Below are positions 25,753 through 36,374 of a stretch of DNA of 64,000 bases, one piece after another (the first letter of the stretch is position 1; the number at the start of each line of letters is the position of its first letter). The DNA lies in assembly GCA_965247965.1 (NCBI GenBank), contig OZ252053.1:2418001-2482000 (forward strand), given 5' to 3'. The notes under the pieces are model-generated. The model did not search any database. It saw only the letters and a program-made list of their open reading frames with translations, and was not told the DNA's origin. The DNA comes from UBA7328 sp965247965 (GTDB lineage: Bacteria > Bacteroidota > Bacteroidia > Chitinophagales > Saprospiraceae). A program made the position numbers and the translations under genes.

Positions 25753-27576
25753 CTAATACTCTAATATCTGCACCTCGGTCCGCCTATTGTACTCGTGTTC
25801 CTGGTCAGAACAGAGGACTCCATTCGCACAGTGATTCCTGATATTATTCTCACCTTTGCCTACTGCGATGATCCTAAAATCCGAAATGCCTCGATTTACC
25901 AGGTATCTTTTTGCCGATTGACCGCGATCAGCGGATAATTGTTGATTGTACTCTCTCGTTCCACGGGCATCCGTATAAGCTGTCAATTGCACTCTTAAAT
26001 CCGGATTTCGTATAAGGTAGTTAGCGAGTAGATCCAATTCTTGCATTGCCCTGACTTTGACAAAAGCGCTATTGTAATCGTAATAGATTTGATTGAATAC
26101 GATCAGCTCTCTTCTATTGAGAGCATCTTCAACTCGTGCAGGCGAACTGACCGGCGGCACGGCGATTTTCGGGGCTTCAACCTTTTCCATCAACAATGTG
26201 ATTTCTGGTATGATGTTCACTGCGTCTATAGCTGTCTGAGCCTTTTTGTATCCCTCCATTTGGGCCAAAAGAAAATATCGCTTATTGCGATTTAGTGCAA
26301 AACTGGCTAGGCCATTTTCATCGGATAATCTCAGGAATTGTGCGCTTATTTCGGCATCAGGTACAAGGCTCACAATAATGTCCTCCTGATTGCTGACAGC
26401 GTCGATTGATTTAATAGTGAAATTAGAAAGTACAAGTTTATCGTCCTCTCTTATGAACGGCACAGCGAAAACTTCTACATTTTGTAAAGGAAGCTTGGTA
26501 CCTCTATCCAAAACACGAGTCGAAAACTGAAAGATTTCTGTTAAGTCAGGTTTTGGTTTCGGAGCGGTAGCCTTCTGTTTAAAAATGCTCATTTCGCTTT
26601 CAAATTCATAGATGTCGTCCTTTCCGATTCCTCCTTTTCTATTCGATGTGATGAAGCCATAATCACCTTCCGGATTTACACTAATGCCAAAATCATCGGC
26701 GGGCGAATTAAATGGACTGATAATGTTTTCAGCTTCAACCCACGCATCTCCTTTTTTTTCTGAAACAAAAAGATCCAGATTACCTTCACCTCCTCTTCCA
26801 TCCGATGAAAAGAATATCGTTCCATTTTCATGCACGAATGGGAATAACTCATTTCCGCTGGAGTTTACCGATGGGCCTAAATTCTCAGGACTTTGCCAAT
26901 AGCCGTTGATGTAGTTGGAAATATAAAGATCGTATCCACCATTTCCTCCTCCCTTGTTCGAAGCAAGAACCATAAACGAACCGTCCGGGCTTACCGCTGG
27001 ATGCATATTGGAGTAATCATCACTGTTGTGCGGAAATTCGTCGTCGGGAATCCACTCGTTCTCATCTTTATACGCTTTGAATATTTTTAATACAGCATCC
27101 CTGCCGTCGCTAAATCTTCGCTCCTTGGTGTAGTAGATGACTCGTTCTTGTTGAGAAAAAGCACATGGCCCCTTATGCACATTAGTCGTATTGATAGCTT
27201 TAGAAAAGTCCATCGGAGCTGCCGATTCGCTATTGAGATTAAAATATTTAAGGTCAAAAAAAGACTCATTAATCTCGGAGTCATAAATTTCTCCCCTTTC
27301 CTGTGACGACACATATACTAGTCCCTGATCGTACATTACAGGCGAAAATTCGAGGTATTCGGTGTTTAGGTTTTTGAATGCGGTAATGTTGGTTTTTTGT
27401 ACCACATCAGCGTCCAGAATAGTCCCTTGGCCAAGCCCTTGGAAAGAAAGATTGATCAACGCCAATAGCGGAAGCGTTCTGAACAAATAAGATTTAATGA
27501 AATCCAAACTCAATAGGTTAGCTTCTGAAATAAAGTTCCAATTTCTTAAACTGACTGCCAACTTACTTATTCTCAT
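25753..27576 (-). CDS. OmpA-family protein with WD40-like propeller (type IX/gliding-associated)
   Basis: About 607 residues. Order: N-terminal signal segment (SYLFRTLPLLALINLSFQGLGQ), PD40/WD40-like propeller repeats (e.g. NMHPAVSPDGSFMVLASNKGGGNGGYDLYISNY; ELFPFVHENGTIFFSSDGRGGEGNLDLFVS), a carboxypeptidase-regulatory-like domain (VLDRGTKLPLQNVEVFAV), and a C-terminal OmpA peptidoglycan-binding domain (IYYDYNSAFVKVRAMQELDLLANYL ... TDARGTREYNQQLSADRGQSAKRYL). It probably ties an outer-membrane assembly to the cell wall. ATG 27576 starts just after the PorP/SprF stop; the frame is open to 27645, and a TTG nearer the signal segment is an alternative start. Confidence 0.85.
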   Translation of the reverse strand: MRISKLAVSLRNWNFISEANLLSLDFIKSYLFRTLPLLALINLSFQGLGQGTILDADVVQKTNITAFKNLNTEYLEFSPVMYDQGLVYVSSQERGEIYDSEINESFFDLKYFNLNSESAAPMDFSKAINTTNVHKGPCAFSQQERVIYYTKERRFSDGRDAVLKIFKAYKDENEWIPDDEFPHNSDDYSNMHPAVSPDGSFMVLASNKGGGNGGYDLYISNYINGYWQSPENLGPSVNSSGNELFPFVHENGTIFFSSDGRGGEGNLDLFVSEKKGDAWVEAENIISPFNSPADDFGISVNPEGDYGFITSNRKGGIGKDDIYEFESEMSIFKQKATAPKPKPDLTEIFQFSTRVLDRGTKLPLQNVEVFAVPFIREDDKLVLSNFTIKSIDAVSNQEDIIVSLVPDAEISAQFLRLSDENGLASFALNRNKRYFLLAQMEGYKKAQTAIDAVNIIPEITLLMEKVEAPKIAVPPVSSPARVEDALNRRELIVFNQIYYDYNSAFVKVRAMQELDLLANYLIRNPDLRVQLTAYTDARGTREYNQQLSADRGQSAKRYLVNRGISDFRIIAVGKGENNIRNHCANGVLCSDQEHEYNRRTEVQILEY

Positions 27577-27577
27577 T

Positions 27578-28534
27578 CTAAAAATATCTAGGGTTAATAA
27601 TGTCCTCAGCGCTTGTTTTCCTTCCAATATTGTAATGGATGGCAAATTCTATGCTTCCACTCGAATGATTCCTTATTTCCGACAAAGTATAATCGTAGGC
27701 AGCGGCAATCAATAAGCTAGGAGTAACATGTACCCCAAATAAGATATCAATAGATTCTGCAAAAGAACTGCTATCGCCGCCGTGCCTATACGTCGCACCA
27801 GCCGTAATCAACGAACGATAGGTAATACTGATATTTGCATCCAAATCATAAGGTGTATTGTCTACATATTTAAATAAAAATTGAGGGGTCAACACCCAAT
27901 CATTGCTCAAATCCAAAGCGCCGCCTGTCATTAAATAAAAATGGCGTCTCTCTTTGGAAAATCCAATATCGGAGGCAAAATTGATATCCTCCTGAATCAG
28001 ACGTGGCGCAGAAACCCCCAAATAAAAGTGACTGGTATTGAAATAAACCCCTGCACCGAAATTGATGACATTCTGATCAAATTTTCTTACCAAAATAGCA
28101 GGGTCCTGATTCTTATCTACAATACCGTTCAGCCTTGGATCGGTATAATCAATCTGATATCTTCTGGCCGAACCCTGAATTCCTAAACTCAAAGTTCCGC
28201 CGTCTTTAAAATGAATACGGTAAGCATATATACCATCTATGGTCTGCTTTTCGGATATGCCAATTGTGTTTCTGGTCAGATTCAGTCCGAGTCCAATTTT
28301 TTGGCCCAATAAAGGTGCATTAATGCTTGCAGTCTGAGTAATGGGCGCACCTTCAAATCCAATCCATTGATTGCGGTATAATGCACTGAGAGCGACCTGT
28401 TCATGGTTGCCTGCGAATGCAGGATTGAGGCCGAGCTTGTTGTACATAAATTGTGTGTACAGCTGCTCCTGCTGAGCGCTGAGCGAGACGCTGAAAACAA
28501 AGAAAAGAGCTATAACTAAATGTAATTTTCTCAC
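27578..28534 (-). CDS. PorP/SprF family type IX secretion system membrane protein
   Basis: A 318-residue outer-membrane barrel protein. The signal peptide (LHLVIALFFVFSVSLSAQ) is followed by QQEQLYTQFMYNKLGLNPAFAGN and LSALYRNQWIGFEGAPITQT, the PorP/SprF hallmark. Family members partner with large CHU_C-tailed surface proteins for their secretion or anchoring. It overlaps the giant protein's stop by 4 bases (ATGA) and is followed immediately by the OmpA protein, so the three are one operon. Confidence 0.93.
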   Translation of the reverse strand: MRKLHLVIALFFVFSVSLSAQQEQLYTQFMYNKLGLNPAFAGNHEQVALSALYRNQWIGFEGAPITQTASINAPLLGQKIGLGLNLTRNTIGISEKQTIDGIYAYRIHFKDGGTLSLGIQGSARRYQIDYTDPRLNGIVDKNQDPAILVRKFDQNVINFGAGVYFNTSHFYLGVSAPRLIQEDINFASDIGFSKERRHFYLMTGGALDLSNDWVLTPQFLFKYVDNTPYDLDANISITYRSLITAGATYRHGGDSSSFAESIDILFGVHVTPSLLIAAAYDYTLSEIRNHSSGSIEFAIHYNIGRKTSAEDIINPRYF

Positions 28535-31500
28535 CTTTCTATGATTATGAATCCTTTTTCAGGGGCTAGTGTATTATTAGCCCTGAAAACATAATAATAA
28601 GTGCCTGTCGGAAGATCTTCTCCTTCGTACGTCCCACCCCAATCATTATCGTAAGAGACAGCGTCAAGAACCTGATCTCCATATTGATTGTATATAAATA
28701 GCTGATTATTAGGATATAACCCAGACTCAATACATGGAATGACGAAGACGTCGTTGATGCCGTCGCCGTTTGGCGTTATCAAGGATGGTGCAAAACAATC
28801 GGTCACATCGCCAACGGTGATTGTTATCGTAGCCTCATCGCAATTGTCGTCACAAAAAGCGCTACAAATCTGGTAGACAAGAGATACAGATCCTATAAAT
28901 CCTTCCAGAGGGTTGTACACGTATTCGCCCAAATCATTGATAAAGAAACCACCCACTTCTGGCTCTGTTAGCACTTCAAAGTTGAATTCATCGGGAAGGT
29001 CGTCGTTTTCCGTCGGATCAAAGCGAAGCACGCCGTTGTACGGTGTCTCTAAAAGGTCATCATTGGCTACAGCAGCGATCTCCGTTGCCACTATCAGCAT
29101 ATCCATATCGCCTGTGCATGCTCCGTTTTCGAGCTGCCACATGAGGATATTTTCACCGTCTCTTATATCAAAAACAAATGCATTCGGATCTGTATCGTCT
29201 GAAAATGAAATTTGAGGATCAAGGGCGCTCCATCTCCCTGTTCCTTGTGCAGGATTGCTTGCGTTCAGTTGCACATTGGCAATATCACAAGCGACAATAT
29301 CGTCTCCGGCGTCAGCAGTAAAATCAAGTCGTTCGGAGACGACAAATGAAATAGCATTAGACGGATCAGAAGTGCATCCATCACTTAACTCCTCGACAGC
29401 AATTCTGTTTTCACCGACAACGAAAAGATTGACATCGTCGATAGCCAGGCATCTTTCGGAGGTGCGGCCCAATATATTTTCAGTAGTGAGGTTACTCCAT
29501 ATATATTCCGATTGCGGGTCAAAGGTTGCGGGATCGATGCACAGCATAGTAGTCGACATATCATCCCCGCAAATGTCGAGTTCGGTAAGTTCAGTGATAG
29601 GCGTCTGAGGTTTTGGAAGCAATTCGATATCTTGCAATACACTAAATTCAGAAGGGCAGCTATTCAAAATGATGCGCACCGAATAATCTCCCTCATGGCT
29701 TGGATCGGTATTTCTTATCACTACTCTATCACCTGAAGCCATAAATCCGTTAGGACCAAGCCATTCGTATTCGGCATTGAGAATTTGCGTAGCCTGCAAT
29801 ATCAGATCTTCGCCTTCGCACACAGGAGCATTACTCATCACTCCAGGGGCATTCGGTATAGTAAAAACATTGACATTCAAAGGTGCAGACTGCCCTGAAA
29901 TACAACCATTACGTTCGGCAGTCGCAAAATAGATACCAGCATTAGCTAATGCGATGGATGGAATTTCAAATGTGGGAACTGTAGTCTCAAATACGCCCAT
30001 CGGAGTAGTCCATTCGAATCGGTCTATACCTTCTTCGGGATTGTTAATCGTCAACGTGACAAATTCTCCTACACAAGCCTGGACCGCCTGGCCAAGATCG
30101 GGAGGCTGTGGTAAATCGGTAAGAGCGAGGGTGATAATTTCTGTCTCAGAGTCGCATATATCACTCGAAACAGTCAGAAAATACTCCCCGCTTATATCTG
30201 CATTAAATTCATTAAACACTAAAACTTCTTCGGTGGACACAAATCCATTCGGACCTTTCCATTTGAATGTATAGTTGGAATCAGGCCCCACCTCGGGGAT
30301 AATGAATATCGAACCAAAGCCATCCGCACATTCCTCGATCATGTTCTCTACTTCAATAATTCTTGGTCGATCTATCGAGGTAATTTCAATGCTAGTAGTG
30401 TTCACGCATCCAGTCCCGGTAGTTACAGAGACTGAATATGTGCCCGCCGTCACGATCACAGCAGGACTTTCTTCAAAAGATCTGAAGTTATTCGGGCCAG
30501 TCCACTCGTATGTTGCACCGGCAATGCTATTCGTCATAAGTACAATGTCATCGGTCTCACACTGGATTGTGTTGTTAGCAATATTGAGATTTAAAGCATC
30601 TTCTATTGTGACCAATACGCCATTGGATGTGTCTGAAATACACGACCCAATTTCCAAGTACACTTGCCAAAGGCCTTCGAGGCTATCAGCTATATTGGAT
30701 ACGATCAGGCCGTTGCCATTCACGGAAGCGTATAGCTCGCCGTTTAATAACCAATGCAAAGTTCCTTCATTGTCAATGCTGTCTGCGAGCAATAAAATAA
30801 GATCTTCGCCCTCGCAGACCATACTCTCTGTTACAATTGATGGTCGACTAGGGAAAGCCTGAACCTGTACAGTCGTTATATCCGCTTGTGACTCGCATCC
30901 GTTTTCTTCTATGACCAGGGCGTAGTTACCTGCCTGTGCGACAGTAACATTTTGAAATATTGGTGGATTAGCAGCGTCCGAAGAGAAACCATTGGGCCCT
31001 ATCCATCGATAATTTGTATTAATACCTCCAACAAATGAGGTTCCTAATTGAAAAGAACTTCTTTCGCAAACTACTATCAAAGAATCATTCACGGTAATTT
31101 GCGGCACGGCGTTAACTGTAACCGTGACTGTTGCTGATGGGGTTGTCTCACACGCCTGATTTTCGGCAATTACATAATACGTTTCTACTCCTTGTAAAGG
31201 GGTGAATGCGAAAGTCGGTAATTGAGTGAGTCCGATCTGTTCACCAGTAGGTGGAATACCTTTAAACCATGTATACGTCGCCGATGATTGATACTCAGTC
31301 GTTGTGAATACTACTTCTTGGCCCTCGCAAATCACATTCAGATTTACGGCCAATTGCGGTGTATTGAAATCTTCGATAAAGACCTCGACACTTCCGGTCG
31401 ACCGGCATCCGTTTGCACCTAAAACTTCTAAGTTATATACGCCTGAGAATGCCGTGGAAGCATTAGCGACTACCGGATTTTCATCGCTCGAAGTGAAGTT

Positions 31501-34500
31501 ATTCGGCCCTGTCCAGTTGAACACGTATACGTCAGATCCTTCCGTCGGCGGTACATTGGCCTGTAGTTTTAATGTGTCTCCTGCACATAGCAGGCTTTGA
31601 GCAATTGGTTCTACGGTATATTCGGCAATGCGGGCATTTGTAATACAAGTACTGCTATTGCCTGAAGCATCAGAAACGATAACCGTAATAGGTATCACAC
31701 TGCCAATGTCGCTACACGAGAAATCGGTATTCTGAAATTGAATTGCAGCAATCTCACAATTGTCAGTCGCAGAATCGAGCACGTCGTCCGATTCGATGAT
31801 CAAAGGCAAAATACCGGATGGGTGCACATGGACCACAGAATTTTGAAAACATTGGATCGCTGGATCCTGAGCATCTTCTATAGTCGCGGTGAAAGAGCAA
31901 GAGGCGGTATTTCCGCTGATATCGCTTATGATATAGTTTATTTCATTTACGCCTATATTCAAATGTGCTATTGGTGCCTCGGTCGATAAAAATGATGTTG
32001 GATTAATTTCGGTAACTCCCGTTACAAAATATTGGAACGAATCAGCCAATGCACAATCGTCACTAGCATTAAAATTCAAGGGCAATGTGAGATCCATTGA
32101 ACAATTTCCAAATGGCAATATCGCAGTGATGTTTTCGGGGCAACTTACTTGCGGAGTTCCAATTTCCGATATTTCTATCGCATATGAGGCAGTATTCAAA
32201 TTACCGGCGCAATCGGAGACAAGGTAGGTTATAGTATGAGAACCAGAACCTATACTAGCAGTATAATCCGACACGGCATCGAACACAACGGGATCATCAT
32301 CATCGATTTGAATTCTGTAATCCACCATCCCGGACACATCGATATCGATATCCAATTCGAATATCATCCTGGTACCTGCGCCAAAACATACGTCGTTAAT
32401 GGCCAATGCGCCACTTAGTCCTGCTGGTGTATTTGGTATGAAATCTATTTCTATAAATTCGTCTGCTATCCAGTTGAGAAACTGTTCCCTTGTAATATTG
32501 ATGACAAAACTGGTGTCACCACATTGTGCAAATGTATTCGGAGTACGGCCCAAATCCGTACCGTCTTCAGCGACAATATTGAAAAATTCAGTAGGATCGT
32601 CGGCATCGATGTTGATCATGAATACCTTAAGGGATATATCGCCTTGAATTGAAAGTAAGGCTCCATCGAAGGGACCAAATCTCGCTCGAAAACTGTCTAC
32701 CGGTACTTGCTCATTTCCTAATTCTCCTGATGCAATATTGTATCTATCTACTGTAGAAATGACGTTGTCGACACCACTACAAGCATCTTCAATGTTGATG
32801 GCCGGAATCACTACGTCTATAGTGCACATTCCGGGCTCTGTGATGGTAAAGCTCATGTCAGAAGGCACGCCATCGATTATGGGCCCTTCGTCGTCAATAA
32901 TTTTAAAACTTCCCGAAGTGACTGCTGCATTATTGCAATCATCTACAAATACGAAGTCCACTCTTTCGAATCGCGCTGTCCCCGGTTCGGCTGAAGGGCA
33001 GTTGGTTAGATCCAAACTTGCTGGCGAAGTGCCAGGGAAAGTTGTGGGATCATTAACGTCGTAAGATCCGGGAACCGCCGCAAAACTCTGGTTAAGACTA
33101 CCACATTCTTCTTCGGCTTGAGCGCCTCCCATATCATTTACCCATTGTGTAAAAGCCTCGTCAAAATTCGCATCTGCGCTGCACATTATTTCAACATCAA
33201 GAGCTTGAGCAACGATTCTGGGAGGTACGCTATCGCGAATGGTAATGGTCTGCGGTAAGATCAATGAACTTCCGCAAATATCCCTTATCTCCCATGTGCG
33301 CACAATTTGCATATCACAACCTGCACCTAATTCACTATCTGTGAACGATATGATTACTTCAGATGCACAATTGTCAATGATATTTAAGGGCCGCCCGGTA
33401 ATATCGGGATCACTATTATCCAGACACGAGATGCTAATATCGGGAGGCGACTGAAATCTTGGTTCCAATGTATCCGAAACGGTAATAACCTGGGTGAATG
33501 AACTTGAATTCCCGCATCGATCAGTGGCGGTATAGGTACGTAAAAGCTGATAATTGAAGAATTCACAAGTATTCGAATTGTTGCTTTGTGTGCTGTTATC
33601 GCTCACGGTCGCCATAATTTGGCCTTCGCATGCGTCCATCGCAATTAATGTTGAAGCCGATGGCACATTATCACAATTAAAAGCTGTATCCGGTAATACC
33701 AATTGGAATACAGGTGCTTCGTTATCAAAGAGGGAGAAAGTGGCTTGAGTAGTCTGCTGATTACCACATGCATCCTGCACAAGAAAGGTCACGTCGACCG
33801 ACCAGGAGCAGAGAGCATTTGGCACAAAATTGAATGGACCATTCGCAAATGTGCCGGTGCCCGAATTTCCTTCGCTATCTGTCCATGAAAATTGAGCCCA
33901 TATAACATCTTCATCAGAGCAATCATCAGTTGCCTGGGCATCACCAAATCTCTTAATCCAATCCCTAAGCGAATTGGAGGCACCCACATTGCAGGGCATG
34001 TTCAAATCTACAGGAGGAATGCTAATGTCGGGAGGAATGGTATCAACTGCAGAAAAAGTCGCAAATGCAGTATCACTGCTATTGCCCAATGTATCCAACG
34101 CCAAAAAACCTACGGTAACGCTGCCATTAGCGCAATTGCTCATTACATCCGAAGCGTTAAAATCCTGTTGGGTTATTTCAAATGATTTGGTAGCTCTTAG
34201 GTTTATTACATTATTTTCGTCCGTTGCCATCAGCCCTCCGGAACTATTATACCATGACTCTAAAGAAGAGCGTATATCTTCACTGCAATCCGTATTCACA
34301 TTTGATGGAAATGCAGTGATTACAGGCGGAATTGTATCCACTAAAGGAGTCGTATCCTGTATGCTGAATAATCCAGTGACAGAATTTAGATTGCCACAGG
34401 GATCTGATACAAAAAATGTAACCTGGGCATTTTCAAAACAATCAGTTGCATCCAATATCGCGAACGGGCCGGTCTCGAAATTACCACTTCCCGACGCACC

Positions 34501-36243
34501 TGAAGAGCTTTGCCAACTAAACATGGTCCAAAAAATAGAATCCGAACAAACATCATTCGCCTGTGCACCACCAAAGCTCTGTATCCAATTTTGTACTGCA
34601 TTCTGATCAAGGGATCCACAATCGAATGTAATATTAGAAGGAGCCGTGTTAATTGAAGGAGGGCTATCATCTAGAGAGCTAAACGTAGCAGTGCTCGTTT
34701 CCGACCTGTTTCCTTGAGAATCGGCACCAAAAAAATCAAGGCTTACCATGCCTTCATTACAATTGCCCATGAAGGAAGCGTTAAATTCTGCTAGTACATC
34801 CTCTAAGGTTTTAGATGCAAATGAAGAAAGTGCAATTCCAGCTGCTGAAGCTTGGAATCCAGCCCTTGCATTGTACCAATTCGTAAGAAGCGGAATTGGG
34901 TCGGGTACGAGGTCGCACGAAAATGAGAGATCTGTGGCTGGACTTACAATGACTATTGCAGTATCAACTAAATTCAAATTTGCCGTTGCAACACTTAGAT
35001 TGCCGCAATCATCTTCTACTTCAAATCTGAAAGCATAGGTCTGCACACAACCGCCAGCATCGACAATAGTATTATATGGGCCACTATTAAAAACGCCCGA
35101 ACCACTAGTACCATTGGAATTCCAGGTAAAGCGAGTCCAAATCACGGGATCAGAACAGTTATCCTGAGCAGATGCCCCACCATGGGAATCTATCCACGTC
35201 GTTAATTGGGGCACAACGTCTATATTGCAAGGCAAAGAAAGATCCGTGGCCACAGCGGTCAATTGAGGAGCTTGGTTATCAGAGACGATGAGTGACGCAG
35301 TAAATGCATCACTTGTCGTGCCGAGTCCGTCTATGGCCATCCATTGTAAAGGAATCGTAAAATCTCTGCAACCGCTACTCAAGTTATTAGCTACTTGAGC
35401 GAGGACAGAATCCAAAGTAAGATCGGCAGATATGGTTATGGTCGATATTAAACTCGTGGCCCTCAAGCCGGCATTGTCATTGTACCACGTAAGGATGGAG
35501 GAATTAATGACGTTGTCGCAGTCCAGTTGCAAATCCGTTGGAAGAGCATCGACCTGTATGGCTGCAGAATCCGTAAATAGTTCAAAACTCGAAGAAGTGC
35601 TAATCGTTCCATTACATACATCTACACCTACGAAAGTAAAATCAAAAGTCTGGTCACAAACAGAATTGTCTATAATATCAAAAGGGCCATTTGAAATGCT
35701 GCCACTACCTGACCGGCTTCCTGAAGTCCATGTAAAACCGTTCCAAGTTACATCACCGCGGCAGGCGTCAGTCGCTAGTGCCCCAGCAGCATCTTGAATC
35801 CATGAGGTTAGCGAATCCTGAGTACCTAAAGTGCAAGCGACACGCGCATTTGTAGGCTGCTGCGTAACAACGGGATCTGCCACATCCGGAAATGTAAACG
35901 AAACTAAAAAGGTGTCGGTAGAGGTTCCGACAGCGTTTACTGCCCAAAATCCCACGGTTATTACCAATTGTGCGTTATTGCAGGCATTCGCTCTTAGACT
36001 ATCGAGTTGATTAAACACTTGATCCTCGCTGAGGGTACTTCCAAAAGCTGCTACACCGGTTGCAATGAATCCGGCATTGCTGTCAAACCACAAATTCAGA
36101 GCACCTTGTGCGTTTTCGTCGCAGTCGGTCATCGTACTGCTGGGTTCGGTTACTACATTTGGCTGCGCCACCACATAGTCTGGATAAAACAACCCAAGAA
36201 TAAATAAAATGCCAAGGACGATTCTGCGGAGTAAGTTCCTCAT
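28531..36243 (-). CDS. giant modular surface protein with CHU_C type IX sorting domain
   Basis: About 2,570 residues. A signal peptide (MRNLLRRIVLGILFILGLF, then YPDYVVAQ) is followed by four alternating pairs of about 100-residue modules (about 33-860). One type begins with a Cys and L..WYN.NAG..AT; the other carries W-I-x4-G-x-A-x-x-D-x-C...SGSG-x-F-x-x-GPF. HYR-like and DC-rich segments follow (about 860-1560), then about ten Ig/PKD-like domains starting at CAGD, CEGQ, CEGED and so on. Next comes a cadherin-like segment (FDPTENDDLPDEFNFEV), and finally CFAPSLITPNGDGINDVFVIP through the end, the gliding-motility C-terminal domain. ATG 36243 is preferred over GTG 36261. Probably secreted by the type IX system; adhesin-like role inferred. 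Confidence 0.88.
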   Translation of the reverse strand: MRNLLRRIVLGILFILGLFYPDYVVAQPNVVTEPSSTMTDCDENAQGALNLWFDSNAGFIATGVAAFGSTLSEDQVFNQLDSLRANACNNAQLVITVGFWAVNAVGTSTDTFLVSFTFPDVADPVVTQQPTNARVACTLGTQDSLTSWIQDAAGALATDACRGDVTWNGFTWTSGSRSGSGSISNGPFDIIDNSVCDQTFDFTFVGVDVCNGTISTSSSFELFTDSAAIQVDALPTDLQLDCDNVINSSILTWYNDNAGLRATSLISTITISADLTLDSVLAQVANNLSSGCRDFTIPLQWMAIDGLGTTSDAFTASLIVSDNQAPQLTAVATDLSLPCNIDVVPQLTTWIDSHGGASAQDNCSDPVIWTRFTWNSNGTSGSGVFNSGPYNTIVDAGGCVQTYAFRFEVEDDCGNLSVATANLNLVDTAIVIVSPATDLSFSCDLVPDPIPLLTNWYNARAGFQASAAGIALSSFASKTLEDVLAEFNASFMGNCNEGMVSLDFFGADSQGNRSETSTATFSSLDDSPPSINTAPSNITFDCGSLDQNAVQNWIQSFGGAQANDVCSDSIFWTMFSWQSSSGASGSGNFETGPFAILDATDCFENAQVTFFVSDPCGNLNSVTGLFSIQDTTPLVDTIPPVITAFPSNVNTDCSEDIRSSLESWYNSSGGLMATDENNVINLRATKSFEITQQDFNASDVMSNCANGSVTVGFLALDTLGNSSDTAFATFSAVDTIPPDISIPPVDLNMPCNVGASNSLRDWIKRFGDAQATDDCSDEDVIWAQFSWTDSEGNSGTGTFANGPFNFVPNALCSWSVDVTFLVQDACGNQQTTQATFSLFDNEAPVFQLVLPDTAFNCDNVPSASTLIAMDACEGQIMATVSDNSTQSNNSNTCEFFNYQLLRTYTATDRCGNSSSFTQVITVSDTLEPRFQSPPDISISCLDNSDPDITGRPLNIIDNCASEVIISFTDSELGAGCDMQIVRTWEIRDICGSSLILPQTITIRDSVPPRIVAQALDVEIMCSADANFDEAFTQWVNDMGGAQAEEECGSLNQSFAAVPGSYDVNDPTTFPGTSPASLDLTNCPSAEPGTARFERVDFVFVDDCNNAAVTSGSFKIIDDEGPIIDGVPSDMSFTITEPGMCTIDVVIPAINIEDACSGVDNVISTVDRYNIASGELGNEQVPVDSFRARFGPFDGALLSIQGDISLKVFMINIDADDPTEFFNIVAEDGTDLGRTPNTFAQCGDTSFVINITREQFLNWIADEFIEIDFIPNTPAGLSGALAINDVCFGAGTRMIFELDIDIDVSGMVDYRIQIDDDDPVVFDAVSDYTASIGSGSHTITYLVSDCAGNLNTASYAIEISEIGTPQVSCPENITAILPFGNCSMDLTLPLNFNASDDCALADSFQYFVTGVTEINPTSFLSTEAPIAHLNIGVNEINYIISDISGNTASCSFTATIEDAQDPAIQCFQNSVVHVHPSGILPLIIESDDVLDSATDNCEIAAIQFQNTDFSCSDIGSVIPITVIVSDASGNSSTCITNARIAEYTVEPIAQSLLCAGDTLKLQANVPPTEGSDVYVFNWTGPNNFTSSDENPVVANASTAFSGVYNLEVLGANGCRSTGSVEVFIEDFNTPQLAVNLNVICEGQEVVFTTTEYQSSATYTWFKGIPPTGEQIGLTQLPTFAFTPLQGVETYYVIAENQACETTPSATVTVTVNAVPQITVNDSLIVVCERSSFQLGTSFVGGINTNYRWIGPNGFSSDAANPPIFQNVTVAQAGNYALVIEENGCESQADITTVQVQAFPSRPSIVTESMVCEGEDLILLLADSIDNEGTLHWLLNGELYASVNGNGLIVSNIADSLEGLWQVYLEIGSCISDTSNGVLVTIEDALNLNIANNTIQCETDDIVLMTNSIAGATYEWTGPNNFRSFEESPAVIVTAGTYSVSVTTGTGCVNTTSIEITSIDRPRIIEVENMIEECADGFGSIFIIPEVGPDSNYTFKWKGPNGFVSTEEVLVFNEFNADISGEYFLTVSSDICDSETEIITLALTDLPQPPDLGQAVQACVGEFVTLTINNPEEGIDRFEWTTPMGVFETTVPTFEIPSIALANAGIYFATAERNGCISGQSAPLNVNVFTIPNAPGVMSNAPVCEGEDLILQATQILNAEYEWLGPNGFMASGDRVVIRNTDPSHEGDYSVRIILNSCPSEFSVLQDIELLPKPQTPITELTELDICGDDMSTTMLCIDPATFDPQSEYIWSNLTTENILGRTSERCLAIDDVNLFVVGENRIAVEELSDGCTSDPSNAISFVVSERLDFTADAGDDIVACDIANVQLNASNPAQGTGRWSALDPQISFSDDTDPNAFVFDIRDGENILMWQLENGACTGDMDMLIVATEIAAVANDDLLETPYNGVLRFDPTENDDLPDEFNFEVLTEPEVGGFFINDLGEYVYNPLEGFIGSVSLVYQICSAFCDDNCDEATITITVGDVTDCFAPSLITPNGDGINDVFVIPCIESGLYPNNQLFIYNQYGDQVLDAVSYDNDWGGTYEGEDLPTGTYYYVFRANNTLAPEKGFIIIER

Positions 36244-36285
36244 ATAAGACGGAGTGTTCACTCAATAAACGGATAATAAGAGTTA

Positions 36286-36293
36286 CAAATATA
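36286..36293 (-). promoter_or_regulatory. -7 box upstream of giant-protein operon
   Basis: TATATTTG on the minus strand matches TAnnTTTG 42 bases before the preferred ATG, in a very AT-rich region. A -33 TTG was not clear. Confidence 0.4.
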
Positions 36294-36374
36294 TTATAAT
36301 TTTTTAAAATATATAAACATCTGATTTATAAATATTTCTGTACCTAGGGTTTTCACTAGGGTGTAGAAATTTGA

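Noticed and set aside
28913..35797. Many plus-strand open frames of 60-210 codons opposite the giant protein
   Set aside because: All are shadows of one continuous 2,570-codon gene with clear domain structure; their protein sequences are low-complexity and unrelated to known families.
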